The position numbers and the translations under genes were made by a program. The notes under the pieces were generated by a model. That model had not been told where the DNA came from. It saw nothing but the letters and a program-made list of their open reading frames with translations, and ran no database searches. A DNA stretch of 64,000 bases from contig NZ_JAOBWS010000001.1 of NCBI RefSeq assembly GCF_025245835.1, positions 248,001-312,000 on the forward strand. The letters run 5' to 3'. This stretch comes from Rheinheimera sp. 4Y26. GTDB taxonomy: Bacteria; Pseudomonadota; Gammaproteobacteria; Enterobacterales; Alteromonadaceae. Below are positions 7,857 through 15,973 of this stretch, piece by piece (within the stretch, counting starts at the first letter, position 1; every line of letters starts with the position of its first letter).

Positions 7857-9995
7857 TTATGGCTGCCAGTTGTAGCTGATTTGTAAGGTCAGGCTGCGAC
7901 CTTCCAGCAGGAAATCATTGCTGATGGCGGTACCGCTGGGTTCATAGGCTTTTTTATTCAGCAAGTTGCGAATGGCGGTTTTTACTTGCCACGGACTTTG
8001 ATCAGGCCGGTAATTCAGCGACAGATTCCACAGTTGATAATCGGGCAGCGGAGCGCGGTTGTCATTTGCCGCCCGCTGGCGGTCTGCTATCCAGTGGGCC
8101 CAACCCGACACTTGCCAGTTGCTGTTAATGTCGTAATACAACCGCAACGAAGCGGATTGTCCGGGCGCATTGGCCACCTGTAAATCAGTGGCTCTGTTGG
8201 TGGTGTCCTGATAAGCAAAATTAAAGTCGGCACGCCAGTGCGCGGCAGGGCGCCAGTTCCATTCAAACTCGGCACCCTGGCCATCCAGGTTGTACAGGTT
8301 GGCGGTTTGTAATGAAGATGTTCCTGGCACTGCTGTTTTGTCGATTAAATCCTTGGCTCTGTACTGATACAGGTTAAATACCAGATGATTGTCAAAGTTG
8401 ATCTGGTAGTCAAATACCAATTCAACGGTATCTATGGTTTCCGGATCCAGATTGGGGTTGCCAAGCGCTGACGGATTATTTTGTAAAAACAATTCGTTAA
8501 AAGAAGGTGCCCTAAAAGCGCTGCCATACAGCAGTTTAGTGGTCAGATTATGCGCCGTGTCCCACACCACAGCGAGGCGTGGGTTCACTGTGCTGCCAAA
8601 ATCGGAAAAGTGGTCGTAGCGCACACCATAAGTGAGGGCCCAGTCGGCGGCAATCTGCCAGATATCCTGCACACTCAGATGTACATTGGTGCGGCTGACC
8701 GGTTTGACATAGATATAGTCAGTGCCTGTCACATCCGTCAGTTGACCGTCGATTTGCGCCACAGTGCCATCAATAACACCAGGGCCAAAGTTTTTCAGTT
8801 CTCTGGGGCTGAGTTTTTGTTCAAAGGCACCAAACTCCAGGCGCAGTTCATGCTCGTTCACGCCCTGATAGTTCAGGATACTGTTAAAGCGGCTGTCCTG
8901 ATGGTTGCTGCGCGGACTGCCGATATAACCCTCAGTAAAGGTGACCCGTCCGACCGGTTTGGTAAAATTGGCATTGCCATCGGCACCGATGGGGAGGCGG
9001 GTTCCGGCCGGAAACAACACAAAATAAGTTTCGCTGCGGGCATCCAGATACGACAAATCATTGGTCCAGGACAAATTGTCATTGAGCTGATGCACATGGC
9101 TGAGTTTAGTGCGGTAATCACGGAATTTTTGGTAGCCAGCCGGATCCAGCGCCTGAGCGCCGCCAGGGCCTAGACCACCATCTCGTTGCTGCCACCACCA
9201 GTGCTCCCAGGTAAAACCCTGATATTGCACTGTGGCGTGTGCATTCAGAATATCGTAGCGGGTTGCCAGTGCGCCGGGGGCTCTTGATGCTTTGGTGCCA
9301 AAAATGCGGTCAAACACAGTTTGCTGGTCAGCGTTGACCACACGATCGGTATCTCCATCCGATTGCTGATGTTCCAGCGCAAAACCCAGCGCCAGCTCTT
9401 GCCAGTTTCCGCCTGTTTGCAGCCATAAATCGCGGCTGCCAAAACTGCCAATGCGCGCGCCCGCGCTATTGGCGCTGGAGCTCAGGTTTTTGGTGACGAT
9501 ATTAATCACACCGGAATAAGCGTCAGCACCATAGACTGCAGTGCCGGGGCCGCGGATCACTTCAATACGCTCAATAATATTGGCCGGAAAACGAAAGGTA
9601 TAAGGTAAGCCGCCGGAAAAACTGTTTTTAAATTCGGTGCCGTTGAGCAGCACCAGCACCTGAGGGTTAAATCCGGTCTGAAGGCCGCGGATGGAATACA
9701 CAGAGTCCAGCCGGCTGATGGTCGAAGGGGCAACATGTAAACCCGGTACCATTTCCAGCACTTCATCCAGATGGCTGGCTCCGCTGCGGGCAATGTCTTC
9801 GGCTGTGATTAAAGTGGTTACTGCAGGTGCTTTATCAATACGTTTGCTGGTGCCGGTGGCAATACTCACCATGTCCAGTTCACCATAAAAATCGGCAACT
9901 TCTTCTTCGATGGTGTTTTGCCGCGCAGCCCAGCTGGCCGCGCTATGCAATGATGCCAGCAGCAGGATAGCACGAACAAACGGATTAAATTTCAT
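7857..9995 (-). CDS. TonB-dependent outer-membrane receptor
   Basis: A 712-residue receptor with a signal peptide ending near residue 23 (AASWA). The plug domain runs from about 45 to 170 (PAVTTLITAEDIARSGASHLDEVL, IRGLQTGF, IERIEVIRGPGTAVYGADAYSGVINIVT) and a 22-strand-type barrel follows to the C-terminal LTLQISYNWQP. It resembles vitamin B12/siderophore-type plugs with a short N-terminus and no signalling extension. Downstream are the two citrate-synthase-like genes at 1-nt spacing; upstream, 97 nt away, is a histidine kinase and a periplasmic binding protein. The context suggests uptake of a specific compound sensed by that kinase; the ligand is unknown. Confidence 0.9.
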   Translation of the reverse strand: MKFNPFVRAILLLASLHSAASWAARQNTIEEEVADFYGELDMVSIATGTSKRIDKAPAVTTLITAEDIARSGASHLDEVLEMVPGLHVAPSTISRLDSVYSIRGLQTGFNPQVLVLLNGTEFKNSFSGGLPYTFRFPANIIERIEVIRGPGTAVYGADAYSGVINIVTKNLSSSANSAGARIGSFGSRDLWLQTGGNWQELALGFALEHQQSDGDTDRVVNADQQTVFDRIFGTKASRAPGALATRYDILNAHATVQYQGFTWEHWWWQQRDGGLGPGGAQALDPAGYQKFRDYRTKLSHVHQLNDNLSWTNDLSYLDARSETYFVLFPAGTRLPIGADGNANFTKPVGRVTFTEGYIGSPRSNHQDSRFNSILNYQGVNEHELRLEFGAFEQKLSPRELKNFGPGVIDGTVAQIDGQLTDVTGTDYIYVKPVSRTNVHLSVQDIWQIAADWALTYGVRYDHFSDFGSTVNPRLAVVWDTAHNLTTKLLYGSAFRAPSFNELFLQNNPSALGNPNLDPETIDTVELVFDYQINFDNHLVFNLYQYRAKDLIDKTAVPGTSSLQTANLYNLDGQGAEFEWNWRPAAHWRADFNFAYQDTTNRATDLQVANAPGQSASLRLYYDINSNWQVSGWAHWIADRQRAANDNRAPLPDYQLWNLSLNYRPDQSPWQVKTAIRNLLNKKAYEPSGTAISNDFLLEGRSLTLQISYNWQP

Positions 9996-10092
9996 ATGCA
10001 GTGATCTCCAAGGTGACTTTTGCGCAAATTACCTGCCCGGCGTTTCTACAACATAGCAGTATTTTGTATAGAAGCTATTGATTTTTATACAG

Positions 10093-11625
10093 TTAAGTTT
10101 TTAATATCGGAACGTATACCACAAATTCAGAGCCTGCGCCCGGTTTGCTTGAAACCTGAATTTTGCCATTCATCAGGCGGACAAATTGTTGGGTAATGGC
10201 CAGTCCGAGACCGGTGCCGCCGCTCTGTCTGCTCTGACTGCCATCAGCCTGATAAAAGGGAGTAAAAATTTTATTCAGTTCAGCCTCTGTCATGCCGATT
10301 CCGGTGTCGGCAATGCTGAATTCACAGCCTGTTTCCTGATAGCGCACTGTTAAGCTAATAATGCCACCCCGGGTAAATTTGCAGGCATTACTGAGTAAAT
10401 TCACCAGAATTTGCAGCAGTTTTTCACCGTCCAGATAAAGTTCAGGCGAGTGTTCCGGCAGCTGCAGTTGTAGCTGGTTTTGCTGTAATAAAGGACGGAT
10501 CAGTTCCACCGCCTGGGTCACTACCGAATTCAGCCGGACAAAACTACAATGCAGTTCCATTTTTCCCGCTTCTATTTTTGCTAAATCAAGCAGGCTGTTG
10601 ATCATCTTCAGCAGGTTCTCTGCATTCTGTTGCGCCCGGTTTAAGTCGGTGGTCAAGTCGGCATAGTCACTAAATTCCAGCTGCTCGTTCACCAAATCGA
10701 TATAACCAATCACCGACTGCAATGGGGTGCGTAGTTCGTGGCTGATATTGGCCAGAAATTCGGATTTGTGGCGACTGGCCGTTAGTGCCGCATCGCGGGC
10801 TGTGGTCAGTTCCCTGGTACGGATTTGCACCAGAGACTCTAATTTTTGCTGGTGTAATTTCAGTGCTTCGTCGCGTTCGGCAATGGCGGCAGCCATCTGC
10901 TGATAAGACTGGCTGATGTCCTGGATTTCAGAGCTGCCGGCCAAGACAGGTTCAGTGGCTTGCTGTAAAAAGTCTTCACTTTTCATCCGTTCAGACAATT
11001 GATGCAGTGGCTGGATGATTTTTTGCAGCCAGTTGCTGAGAAACAAAAAAATACTGACCACTGCCACAGAGAGCACCAGCAAACTTAACATCATCAGGTC
11101 TCGGTTTTGTTGTTGCAGCCGCTCTTTGCTAAAGACCAGCAGCGCATAACCCAGGTTTTGCATCTTGGCGGTGTCCAGCGACAATTCCGATTCGCTGTGC
11201 TCTGCCTGCGACTGCACCTGCACCGGTGCGGCCAGATAGATAAATTGATCGTTTTGCCAGATAAACATCTGGTCTGGATTATTGGCTAAGTTGTCGCGAA
11301 ACTGACGGGCATGGATGTCATCACCGCGCCAGACCAGCATGGTATTTTCGTTGCTCCACAGGCCGGCACCAATCAGATCCGGAAAAGCCTGCATCTGCTG
11401 CAATACGGCATCGGCATTTTCTGCACTGGCGGTTAACAGCGCTAAGACCGATTGTTGTGAAAAAGACAAAGCCAGTTGTTGTGCGTTAGACAACATTTGT
11501 TGATTACTGGAGCGGGAGGTCAGGGCAATCAGCAGTATGCCAAGGGTGGCGACCAGCACAAACAGGCTGGGAAGCAACAGATTAAGGAGTTGGCGCTTCA
11601 GTGTTGGAGTGTTTTTTATTGCCAT
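10093..11625 (-). CDS. Membrane sensor histidine kinase
   Basis: A 510-residue kinase with two membrane segments (about 13-35 and 178-198) flanking a periplasmic sensor of about 140 residues, then a HAMP-like linker, a coiled coil and a complete transmitter. The H-box is ISHELRTPLQ with H296; the N-box is NLLSNACKFT; the G-boxes are DTGIGM and GTGLGL. There is no receiver domain and no response-regulator gene beside it. It starts 12 nt after the periplasmic binding protein gene, which is likely its sensory partner. The next gene is the TonB-dependent receptor. Confidence 0.9.
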   Translation of the reverse strand: MAIKNTPTLKRQLLNLLLPSLFVLVATLGILLIALTSRSSNQQMLSNAQQLALSFSQQSVLALLTASAENADAVLQQMQAFPDLIGAGLWSNENTMLVWRGDDIHARQFRDNLANNPDQMFIWQNDQFIYLAAPVQVQSQAEHSESELSLDTAKMQNLGYALLVFSKERLQQQNRDLMMLSLLVLSVAVVSIFLFLSNWLQKIIQPLHQLSERMKSEDFLQQATEPVLAGSSEIQDISQSYQQMAAAIAERDEALKLHQQKLESLVQIRTRELTTARDAALTASRHKSEFLANISHELRTPLQSVIGYIDLVNEQLEFSDYADLTTDLNRAQQNAENLLKMINSLLDLAKIEAGKMELHCSFVRLNSVVTQAVELIRPLLQQNQLQLQLPEHSPELYLDGEKLLQILVNLLSNACKFTRGGIISLTVRYQETGCEFSIADTGIGMTEAELNKIFTPFYQADGSQSRQSGGTGLGLAITQQFVRLMNGKIQVSSKPGAGSEFVVYVPILKT

Positions 11626-11637
11626 CTGATTTTTTAA

Positions 11638-12555
11638 TTATTTGAATGTAATGGCAATTTGTCGTAATACTTCCGGTTTGTATTCCATGCCAAGGTGTGC
11701 GGCCGTGCGTAGATTGACTGCCAGCTGAACTTGTTGCAGTGGTATTACGGTAGCTGCGATTTTGGTCTGGTGCAACTGTTCAACCATCAACACCAACTCG
11801 CGACCCAGCTCAAAATGATCCGGAAAAGTGGAAAATAATACGCCTCTTTTGGCATGTTCGGGTTTACTGGAAAACAACACTATATTGCGCTCCCAGGCAA
11901 CTTCCAGAATTTTTGGCAGAATGACCTGTTCATTGACTGACACCGGGTCGAGCGGCAACCAGACGGCCGTGGTTTTGGCATCGATGTTTTGCCATAACTC
12001 CTGGTATTGTCTGATTGCATCTTTAAGATCAGTCACCTTTTGCGCAATAACTTCAATACCTTGCTGCTGGCCCTGTTCTATCGCGATTTGAATGAGCCAG
12101 CGGCTTGATTCGGAATACAACACATGGACTTTATCCACCGCAGGCGCCAGCATTTTTAATGAGCTGAATAACACTTTGGGATCGGTTAATAAACTGATGC
12201 CAGCCAGACCGGCCGGCTGAACAGGCAAGGCACCAACCACCACACTATTGCTGCTGTGGATTTGTTGTGCCACCTGATAACCACTTTTACCCAGTGCAAT
12301 CACCATGGTCGTGCTGTCGGCGCGCAGCTCTTTGGCAAGTTGTGGCAATGAAGTCGCAGCGTCTAATTGTTGCAGGCGCATCTCACCCTGATGCTGATGT
12401 TCAATGCCGCGGATGATTTGTTTAAAAATGTCGTCATAAGGTGCTTTGACCTGAGGGTACAACACTGTTAAAGGTGCAGCCGCCCATGCTTGCCATGCGG
12501 TCACTATCCACAGCAAAAAACAGCAGAAGATGACGGGGCTGGTGCGCATGGACAT
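11638..12555 (-). CDS. Periplasmic binding protein of the PF04392 ABC_sub_bind type
   Basis: A 305-residue protein with a signal peptide (hydrophobic 8-22, cleavage near AWA). The body has the alternating Rossmann-like pattern of ABC_sub_bind proteins: AAPLTVLYPQVKAPYDDIF at the start, VIALGKSGYQVAQ, VVGALPVQPAG, VHVLYSES and LFSSKPEHAKRGVLF. No ABC permease or ATPase is adjacent. Instead it sits 12 nt before a histidine kinase and upstream of a TonB-dependent receptor, an arrangement in which the protein presents a ligand to the kinase rather than to a transporter (inference). A second start at 12549 is possible. A hairpin and a promoter-like palindrome precede it. Confidence 0.8.
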   Translation of the reverse strand: MSMRTSPVIFCCFLLWIVTAWQAWAAAPLTVLYPQVKAPYDDIFKQIIRGIEHQHQGEMRLQQLDAATSLPQLAKELRADSTTMVIALGKSGYQVAQQIHSSNSVVVGALPVQPAGLAGISLLTDPKVLFSSLKMLAPAVDKVHVLYSESSRWLIQIAIEQGQQQGIEVIAQKVTDLKDAIRQYQELWQNIDAKTTAVWLPLDPVSVNEQVILPKILEVAWERNIVLFSSKPEHAKRGVLFSTFPDHFELGRELVLMVEQLHQTKIAATVIPLQQVQLAVNLRTAAHLGMEYKPEVLRQIAITFK

Positions 12556-12578
12556 CCTTATTTACAAGCCGGGACGGA

Positions 12579-12599
12579 CTGCATCGGTTGCCGATGCAG
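12579..12599 (-). promoter_or_regulatory. Perfect 9-bp hairpin in the 5' leader of the binding-protein operon
   Basis: CTGCATCGG (12579-12587) and CCGATGCAG (12591-12599) are exact complements around a TTG loop. It lies 24 nt before the ATG at 12555, within the predicted leader of the minus-strand operon. There is no T-run. It may be an mRNA-stabilising or attenuating hairpin, or a protein-binding palindrome. Confidence 0.45.
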
Positions 12600-12621
12600 G
12601 AGTGGCATAAAAAGCCAAACC

Positions 12622-12651
12622 ATAGTGGTACACACTATAACCATTTGTCAA
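12622..12651 (-). promoter_or_regulatory. Predicted promoter with overlapping operator palindrome
   Basis: On the minus strand a consensus -35 TTGACA (12646-12651) and a -10-like CACTAT (12622-12627) are separated by 18 bp. The -10 forms half of a perfect palindrome, ATAGTG-GTACA-CACTAT (12622-12638), placed where a repressor or activator would act. It would drive the binding protein, kinase, receptor and citrate-synthase-like genes. Confidence 0.4.
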
Positions 12652-12880
12652 AAAAGCAAATTCCACTTTATTGACACAGCTCAGGTACAGTTGTTTTTTC
12701 AGGCCTGAGCATTGGGTTTGACTGTTTCAGATAACCATAACATTGCCGGTTGGTTTCGCCCAGCCCCTTGTGTTGGCAGCATCACCAGACCAAGGCGGGT
12801 GTAAAGTCAAAACTGGCGTCTGGCCGGCACAGAGCACTGCTTTGCAAGGTTAGCAGAGCGAATGCGGGTGATGCTGTAGT

Positions 12881-13795
12881 TTAGGGGATCAGCCAGAACT
12901 GTAAGCCTTGTTGCTGTAAAAAGGCTTCAGCATCAGCACCTTGCAACAGCGCTGTGGTGGCTAATAAACCAGCCATCACGCAGCTTGGCGCCGACACTGT
13001 GACAGAGCGCGGCGCATTGGGCACTGGCCAGCCGGTTTTGGGGTTTAAGATATGGCTGTAGCGGATGCCGTCTTTTTGTAAAAAACGCCTGGCATCACCG
13101 CTGGTGGCCAAAGCGCCGGCTCTGAGTGCAACCAGCATGGCTGGCTCGTCCGGTTTGCCCGGATGTTCAATACCTATGCGCCAGGGCTGCTGGTCGGCTT
13201 TGCTTCGCACTGCCAGCATATCGCCGCCAAAGTTCACCACCATGGCCGTGTTTTGTGCTGTGGTTGCTGTTGTCAGCAACTGCGCCACTTTATCCACCGC
13301 ATATTCTTTGGCAATACCGCCTAAATCAAGCTCCATACCCTTTGGCAGCCAAAGTTTATCGCCGGTAAATTTCAGTTGGTTAAAACCAACCAGAGGTAAT
13401 AAAGCTCTGACTGCTGCTGCGTCCGGAATTTGGTCCGAACCATCAAAACGCCAGACTTTTCTCAGCACCCCAGAGGTGATATCAAATAAGCCGTCGGACA
13501 GCTGATAACAGGTTTTGGCAAATTGCATTAAAGCAGCGGTTTCATCGTCCAGCTGTTGCCAGCAATCAACTTGTTGATTGATTTGGCTTAACACTGAGTC
13601 GGGTTGATACCTGCTGTATTTTTGTTCAATACGCCAGGTTTCATTGGCTGCCAGCTGAGTAAGTTCAGTTGCTTTGGCTTCGGTGACACCCTCAAGCAGA
13701 ATTTCGCAGGGGCTTGCCATGGCACGAAACTGGCCGAGCCAGCCATAACTGGTGGCTTCCAGACTGATGTTGCTGGGGGCAGTATGTAAGGTCAT
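12881..13795 (-). CDS. apbE: ApbE-family FAD:protein FMN transferase
   Basis: A 304-residue flavin transferase that moves FMN from FAD to Ser/Thr of exported proteins. Family blocks: DLGGIAKEYAVDK (157-169), NFGGD (188-192), SGDARR (232-237) and HILNPKTG (248-255). The late magnesium-site block normally reads A-D-x-x-A-T; here it reads A275-G-L-L-A-T280, so the Asp is Gly while Thr is kept. No signal peptide or lipobox is obvious, which is unusual for a periplasmic ApbE. It is downstream of DUF3570, DUF4266 and TlpA genes on the same strand, separated by a terminator-like hairpin. The likely acceptor is the DUF3570 protein, which carries a flavinylation-like motif. Confidence 0.85.
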   Translation of the reverse strand: MTLHTAPSNISLEATSYGWLGQFRAMASPCEILLEGVTEAKATELTQLAANETWRIEQKYSRYQPDSVLSQINQQVDCWQQLDDETAALMQFAKTCYQLSDGLFDITSGVLRKVWRFDGSDQIPDAAAVRALLPLVGFNQLKFTGDKLWLPKGMELDLGGIAKEYAVDKVAQLLTTATTAQNTAMVVNFGGDMLAVRSKADQQPWRIGIEHPGKPDEPAMLVALRAGALATSGDARRFLQKDGIRYSHILNPKTGWPVPNAPRSVTVSAPSCVMAGLLATTALLQGADAEAFLQQQGLQFWLIP

Positions 13796-13867
13796 GGGTT
13801 TATCCGCGTAAAATCAGCTGTTTAGCAAAGCTTATTGCCATAATACCGCTATTGCAGCCTTAAGGCA

Positions 13868-13896
13868 GAAAAAAAGCGGGCTTTGCGGGCCCGCTT
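13868..13896 (-). terminator. Rho-independent terminator after the DUF3570 gene
   Basis: AAGCGGGC (13874-13881) pairs with GCCCGCTT (13889-13896). On the minus strand the hairpin is followed by a run of T (A-run at 13869-13875 on the plus strand). It ends the TlpA-DUF4266-DUF3570 transcript and may allow partial read-through into apbE. Confidence 0.8.
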
Positions 13897-13980
13897 GAGT
13901 GACTGTTAATAGCCAGGGATTTAGTGTTTAGCAAGCCACAGCTGCGGCCCGCTAGGCAGGTCACAGCTATGACCAAGCCT

Positions 13981-15297
13981 TTAAAACGAATAACTGACCT
14001 GCAGCATCACCGCTTTAACGTCGCCAAACAGTTCCAGATCTTGCAGCACGCCCGGCAGTTCAACGCCCGGGTTATTTGGATTTTGCTGATAATATTCCAG
14101 CCGCACGGCAAAATCATGGCCGCCTTCAAGCACAGTGCCCACTTTGGCGCCCACAGTGTAAGCATCCATCTGGCCAATGCGGTAGTCGGCGCTGGCAAAA
14201 GCCGGCAGCGGCATGCCTTCACTTAAAAACGGCTGGTAAAACTCTGCTTCATCCTGAGTGTAATAACGGGCATGAGGTTCGATATACCAGTTGCCAGCCA
14301 CCGGGAAACGCCAGCGTGCATCGGCGGTATGTGAATTCAGGCTCCAGTCGTCCCACATATAGCGGTAGGACAAATCCAGATAACTGCCGCTTAAGTGCCA
14401 TTTATTCTGCCAGTACAAACTTTGTTTGGTGCGCGAATCTGGCCTTTGTTCGTAAAGGTTCTGTTGGGTAATGCCATTGCTGTTCACCACACTCAGCACT
14501 TTAAAGGGATCAGATAAATAACCGTCGGCTTTGGCAATCGAATAATTCAGTTGCATCAGCCAGTCAGGATTGATCACCTGAGTGACGCCAAACAAAAGCT
14601 CAGCCGTGGTTTTGGTGTCGCTGTCGGTGCGGCGGCTGCCATCAAAAGCCTGCTGATAAGCCCCTTCACTGGCAAAATTGCTGCGAAACAGCATAGGGGT
14701 AAAAGCAGACGGAATGCCGCCTTCCGGGTTAATGCTGTCGTGGCTGAATGAAGTGCCCACAGATAAAGTGGTATTTTTATGGTTAAAGTCGCGGCTGATA
14801 TTGCCGTTGATACCCAAAGATAAATAATCATATTCTTTGGAGAAATGACCGCCCACAGTACCCCGGTAATTGGCGGTGAGCGGCTGCTCCCAGCTGGCAT
14901 CAAGCTGCACCCTGGTGTCGTGGAAAGTATCGTCAAGCGGTGTGGCACCTGCCGCTGTGGTATAGCTGCCGGCACCGGATGGCCGGGTAAAAGTCTGGGC
15001 GTCAGGCTGAGCAACTGCACCAGTGGCTGAGGCGCCGGTCAGGCTGTCGAGTACCAGATTTAAGTTCAGAAATTTATCGTCACCAAAGTCACCGCGTGCA
15101 CTTAAAATAGCTTCGGCTGCTTTGACTCGGTCGGTTTCGCCGTAATACAGCAAAGCTGAATTAAACTGCCAGCCTTCGATCAAGCTGTCGGTACTGTTAC
15201 CGGTATTGCTGTCGGCCGCTATCGCATTGGCAGACAATAAGGTGCAGGTGGCGGCCGCTAAAGCCGCGCTGATACTGCCGGTTTTAGTTAATTGCAT
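13981..15297 (-). CDS. DUF3570 outer-membrane-like protein with flavinylation-like motif
   Basis: A 438-residue exported protein, signal peptide cut near residue 28 (ANAIA). The rest alternates short aromatic-capped strands and ends in VMLQVSYSF, as expected of an outer-membrane beta-barrel; the overall pattern matches DUF3570. Residues 84-90 read D-S-L-T-G-A-S, the D-x-x-S/T-G-A-S/T pattern that ApbE modifies, and an ApbE gene lies downstream. I chose ATG 15297: GGAGGT (15303-15308), encoded within the end of the DUF4266 gene, stands 5 nt before it, whereas the longer TTG start at 15303 would destroy this site. It overlaps the DUF4266 gene by 10 nt. FMN attachment is inferred, not shown. Confidence 0.82.
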   Translation of the reverse strand: MQLTKTGSISAALAAATCTLLSANAIAADSNTGNSTDSLIEGWQFNSALLYYGETDRVKAAEAILSARGDFGDDKFLNLNLVLDSLTGASATGAVAQPDAQTFTRPSGAGSYTTAAGATPLDDTFHDTRVQLDASWEQPLTANYRGTVGGHFSKEYDYLSLGINGNISRDFNHKNTTLSVGTSFSHDSINPEGGIPSAFTPMLFRSNFASEGAYQQAFDGSRRTDSDTKTTAELLFGVTQVINPDWLMQLNYSIAKADGYLSDPFKVLSVVNSNGITQQNLYEQRPDSRTKQSLYWQNKWHLSGSYLDLSYRYMWDDWSLNSHTADARWRFPVAGNWYIEPHARYYTQDEAEFYQPFLSEGMPLPAFASADYRIGQMDAYTVGAKVGTVLEGGHDFAVRLEYYQQNPNNPGVELPGVLQDLELFGDVKAVMLQVSYSF

Positions 15298-15515
15298 CCA
15301 CAACCTCCGCCTGCAAAACTACGGCCGCCGCTGGAGCCTTCTTTACTGAAATAAATGTGATCATCTAACGCATTGTCGAGACCGGCAGAATTAAGCTGCA
15401 TCTCTTTTTTGGCTAAAGTGCCGCGTTGCCAGGGTTTGACCGTATCAAGGCTGGCGCAGGCGGCCAGTTGTGACAACGCCAAAGCGGTGATTAATATCCT
15501 GATTTTGTTATTCAT
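15288..15515 (-). CDS. DUF4266 small lipoprotein with C-terminal Gly/Cys motif
   Basis: A 75-residue predicted lipoprotein: basic start, hydrophobic stretch and lipobox L-A-A-C with acylated C20. The mature part is only about 55 residues and ends in G-G-G-C72-G-C74-N, preceded by a Ser/Gly-rich segment. This short lipoprotein with the Gly-Cys tail matches DUF4266. The tail suggests a metal, thiol or modification site; a thioredoxin-like TlpA is encoded immediately upstream (4-nt ATGA overlap) and could keep the cysteines reduced. It overlaps the DUF3570 gene downstream. Function unknown; family assignment is by pattern and neighbourhood. Confidence 0.8.
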   Translation of the reverse strand: MNNKIRILITALALSQLAACASLDTVKPWQRGTLAKKEMQLNSAGLDNALDDHIYFSKEGSSGGRSFAGGGCGCN

Positions 15516-15973
15516 TTTGTGTCCTCTTGCAGCAGCTGCTGAATTTCGTGTTCGTAATCCTGGGTTTTTGCAGTAAAAAAGCCGGCGTGGCTAAAGCGGA
15601 TCTGGCCTGTTCTGTCGAGAAAAATGCTGGTTGGCATGCCCTGCAACTGATAATGCGAGGCCAGCTCGCCTTGTGGGTCAAATACCAGCGAAAATTGCGC
15701 AGGGTACTTTTGCAAAAACTGCATTGCGTCCGCGCGTTCTTCGTCTTCATTAATGGCAATAATGACTAAACCCTGCTCGCGGTATTTTTGCTGCATCTGA
15801 TTCAGCCAGGGAAAAGACTGTCGGCAAGGGCCACACCAGGACGCCCAAAAGTCCAGTAGCACCACTTTGCCCTGATATTGCGCCAGGTTCAGCGCCTGGG
15901 CTGGGGTTGGGGCTGTTTCGCTGGCAAAGGTTGAAAAAGTGAATAAAAACAGAAAGCTGTACAGCAGTTTCAT
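15512..15973 (-). CDS. TlpA-like periplasmic thiol-disulfide oxidoreductase
   Basis: A 153-residue thioredoxin-fold protein with a signal peptide (1-17). The active site is W-C47-G-P-C50 in the usual LLDFWASWCGPC setting, followed by the AINEDEE strand, a TlpA-type insert and the cis-proline block GMPTSIFLD. It is expected to be a periplasmic reductase for cysteine partners. It is first of the TlpA-DUF4266-DUF3570 operon, with a 4-nt overlap to DUF4266, whose paired C-terminal cysteines are the obvious substrate. AAGGAG precedes the ATG. Confidence 0.9.
   Translation of the reverse strand: MKLLYSFLFLFTFSTFASETAPTPAQALNLAQYQGKVVLLDFWASWCGPCRQSFPWLNQMQQKYREQGLVIIAINEDEERADAMQFLQKYPAQFSLVFDPQGELASHYQLQGMPTSIFLDRTGQIRFSHAGFFTAKTQDYEHEIQQLLQEDTK

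Noticed and set aside
8550-9173. Long plus-strand ORF (207 codons) opposite the TonB-dependent receptor
   Set aside because: It lies entirely antisense to a well-supported receptor gene, has no domain pattern and no ribosome-binding site; it arises from codon bias of the real gene.
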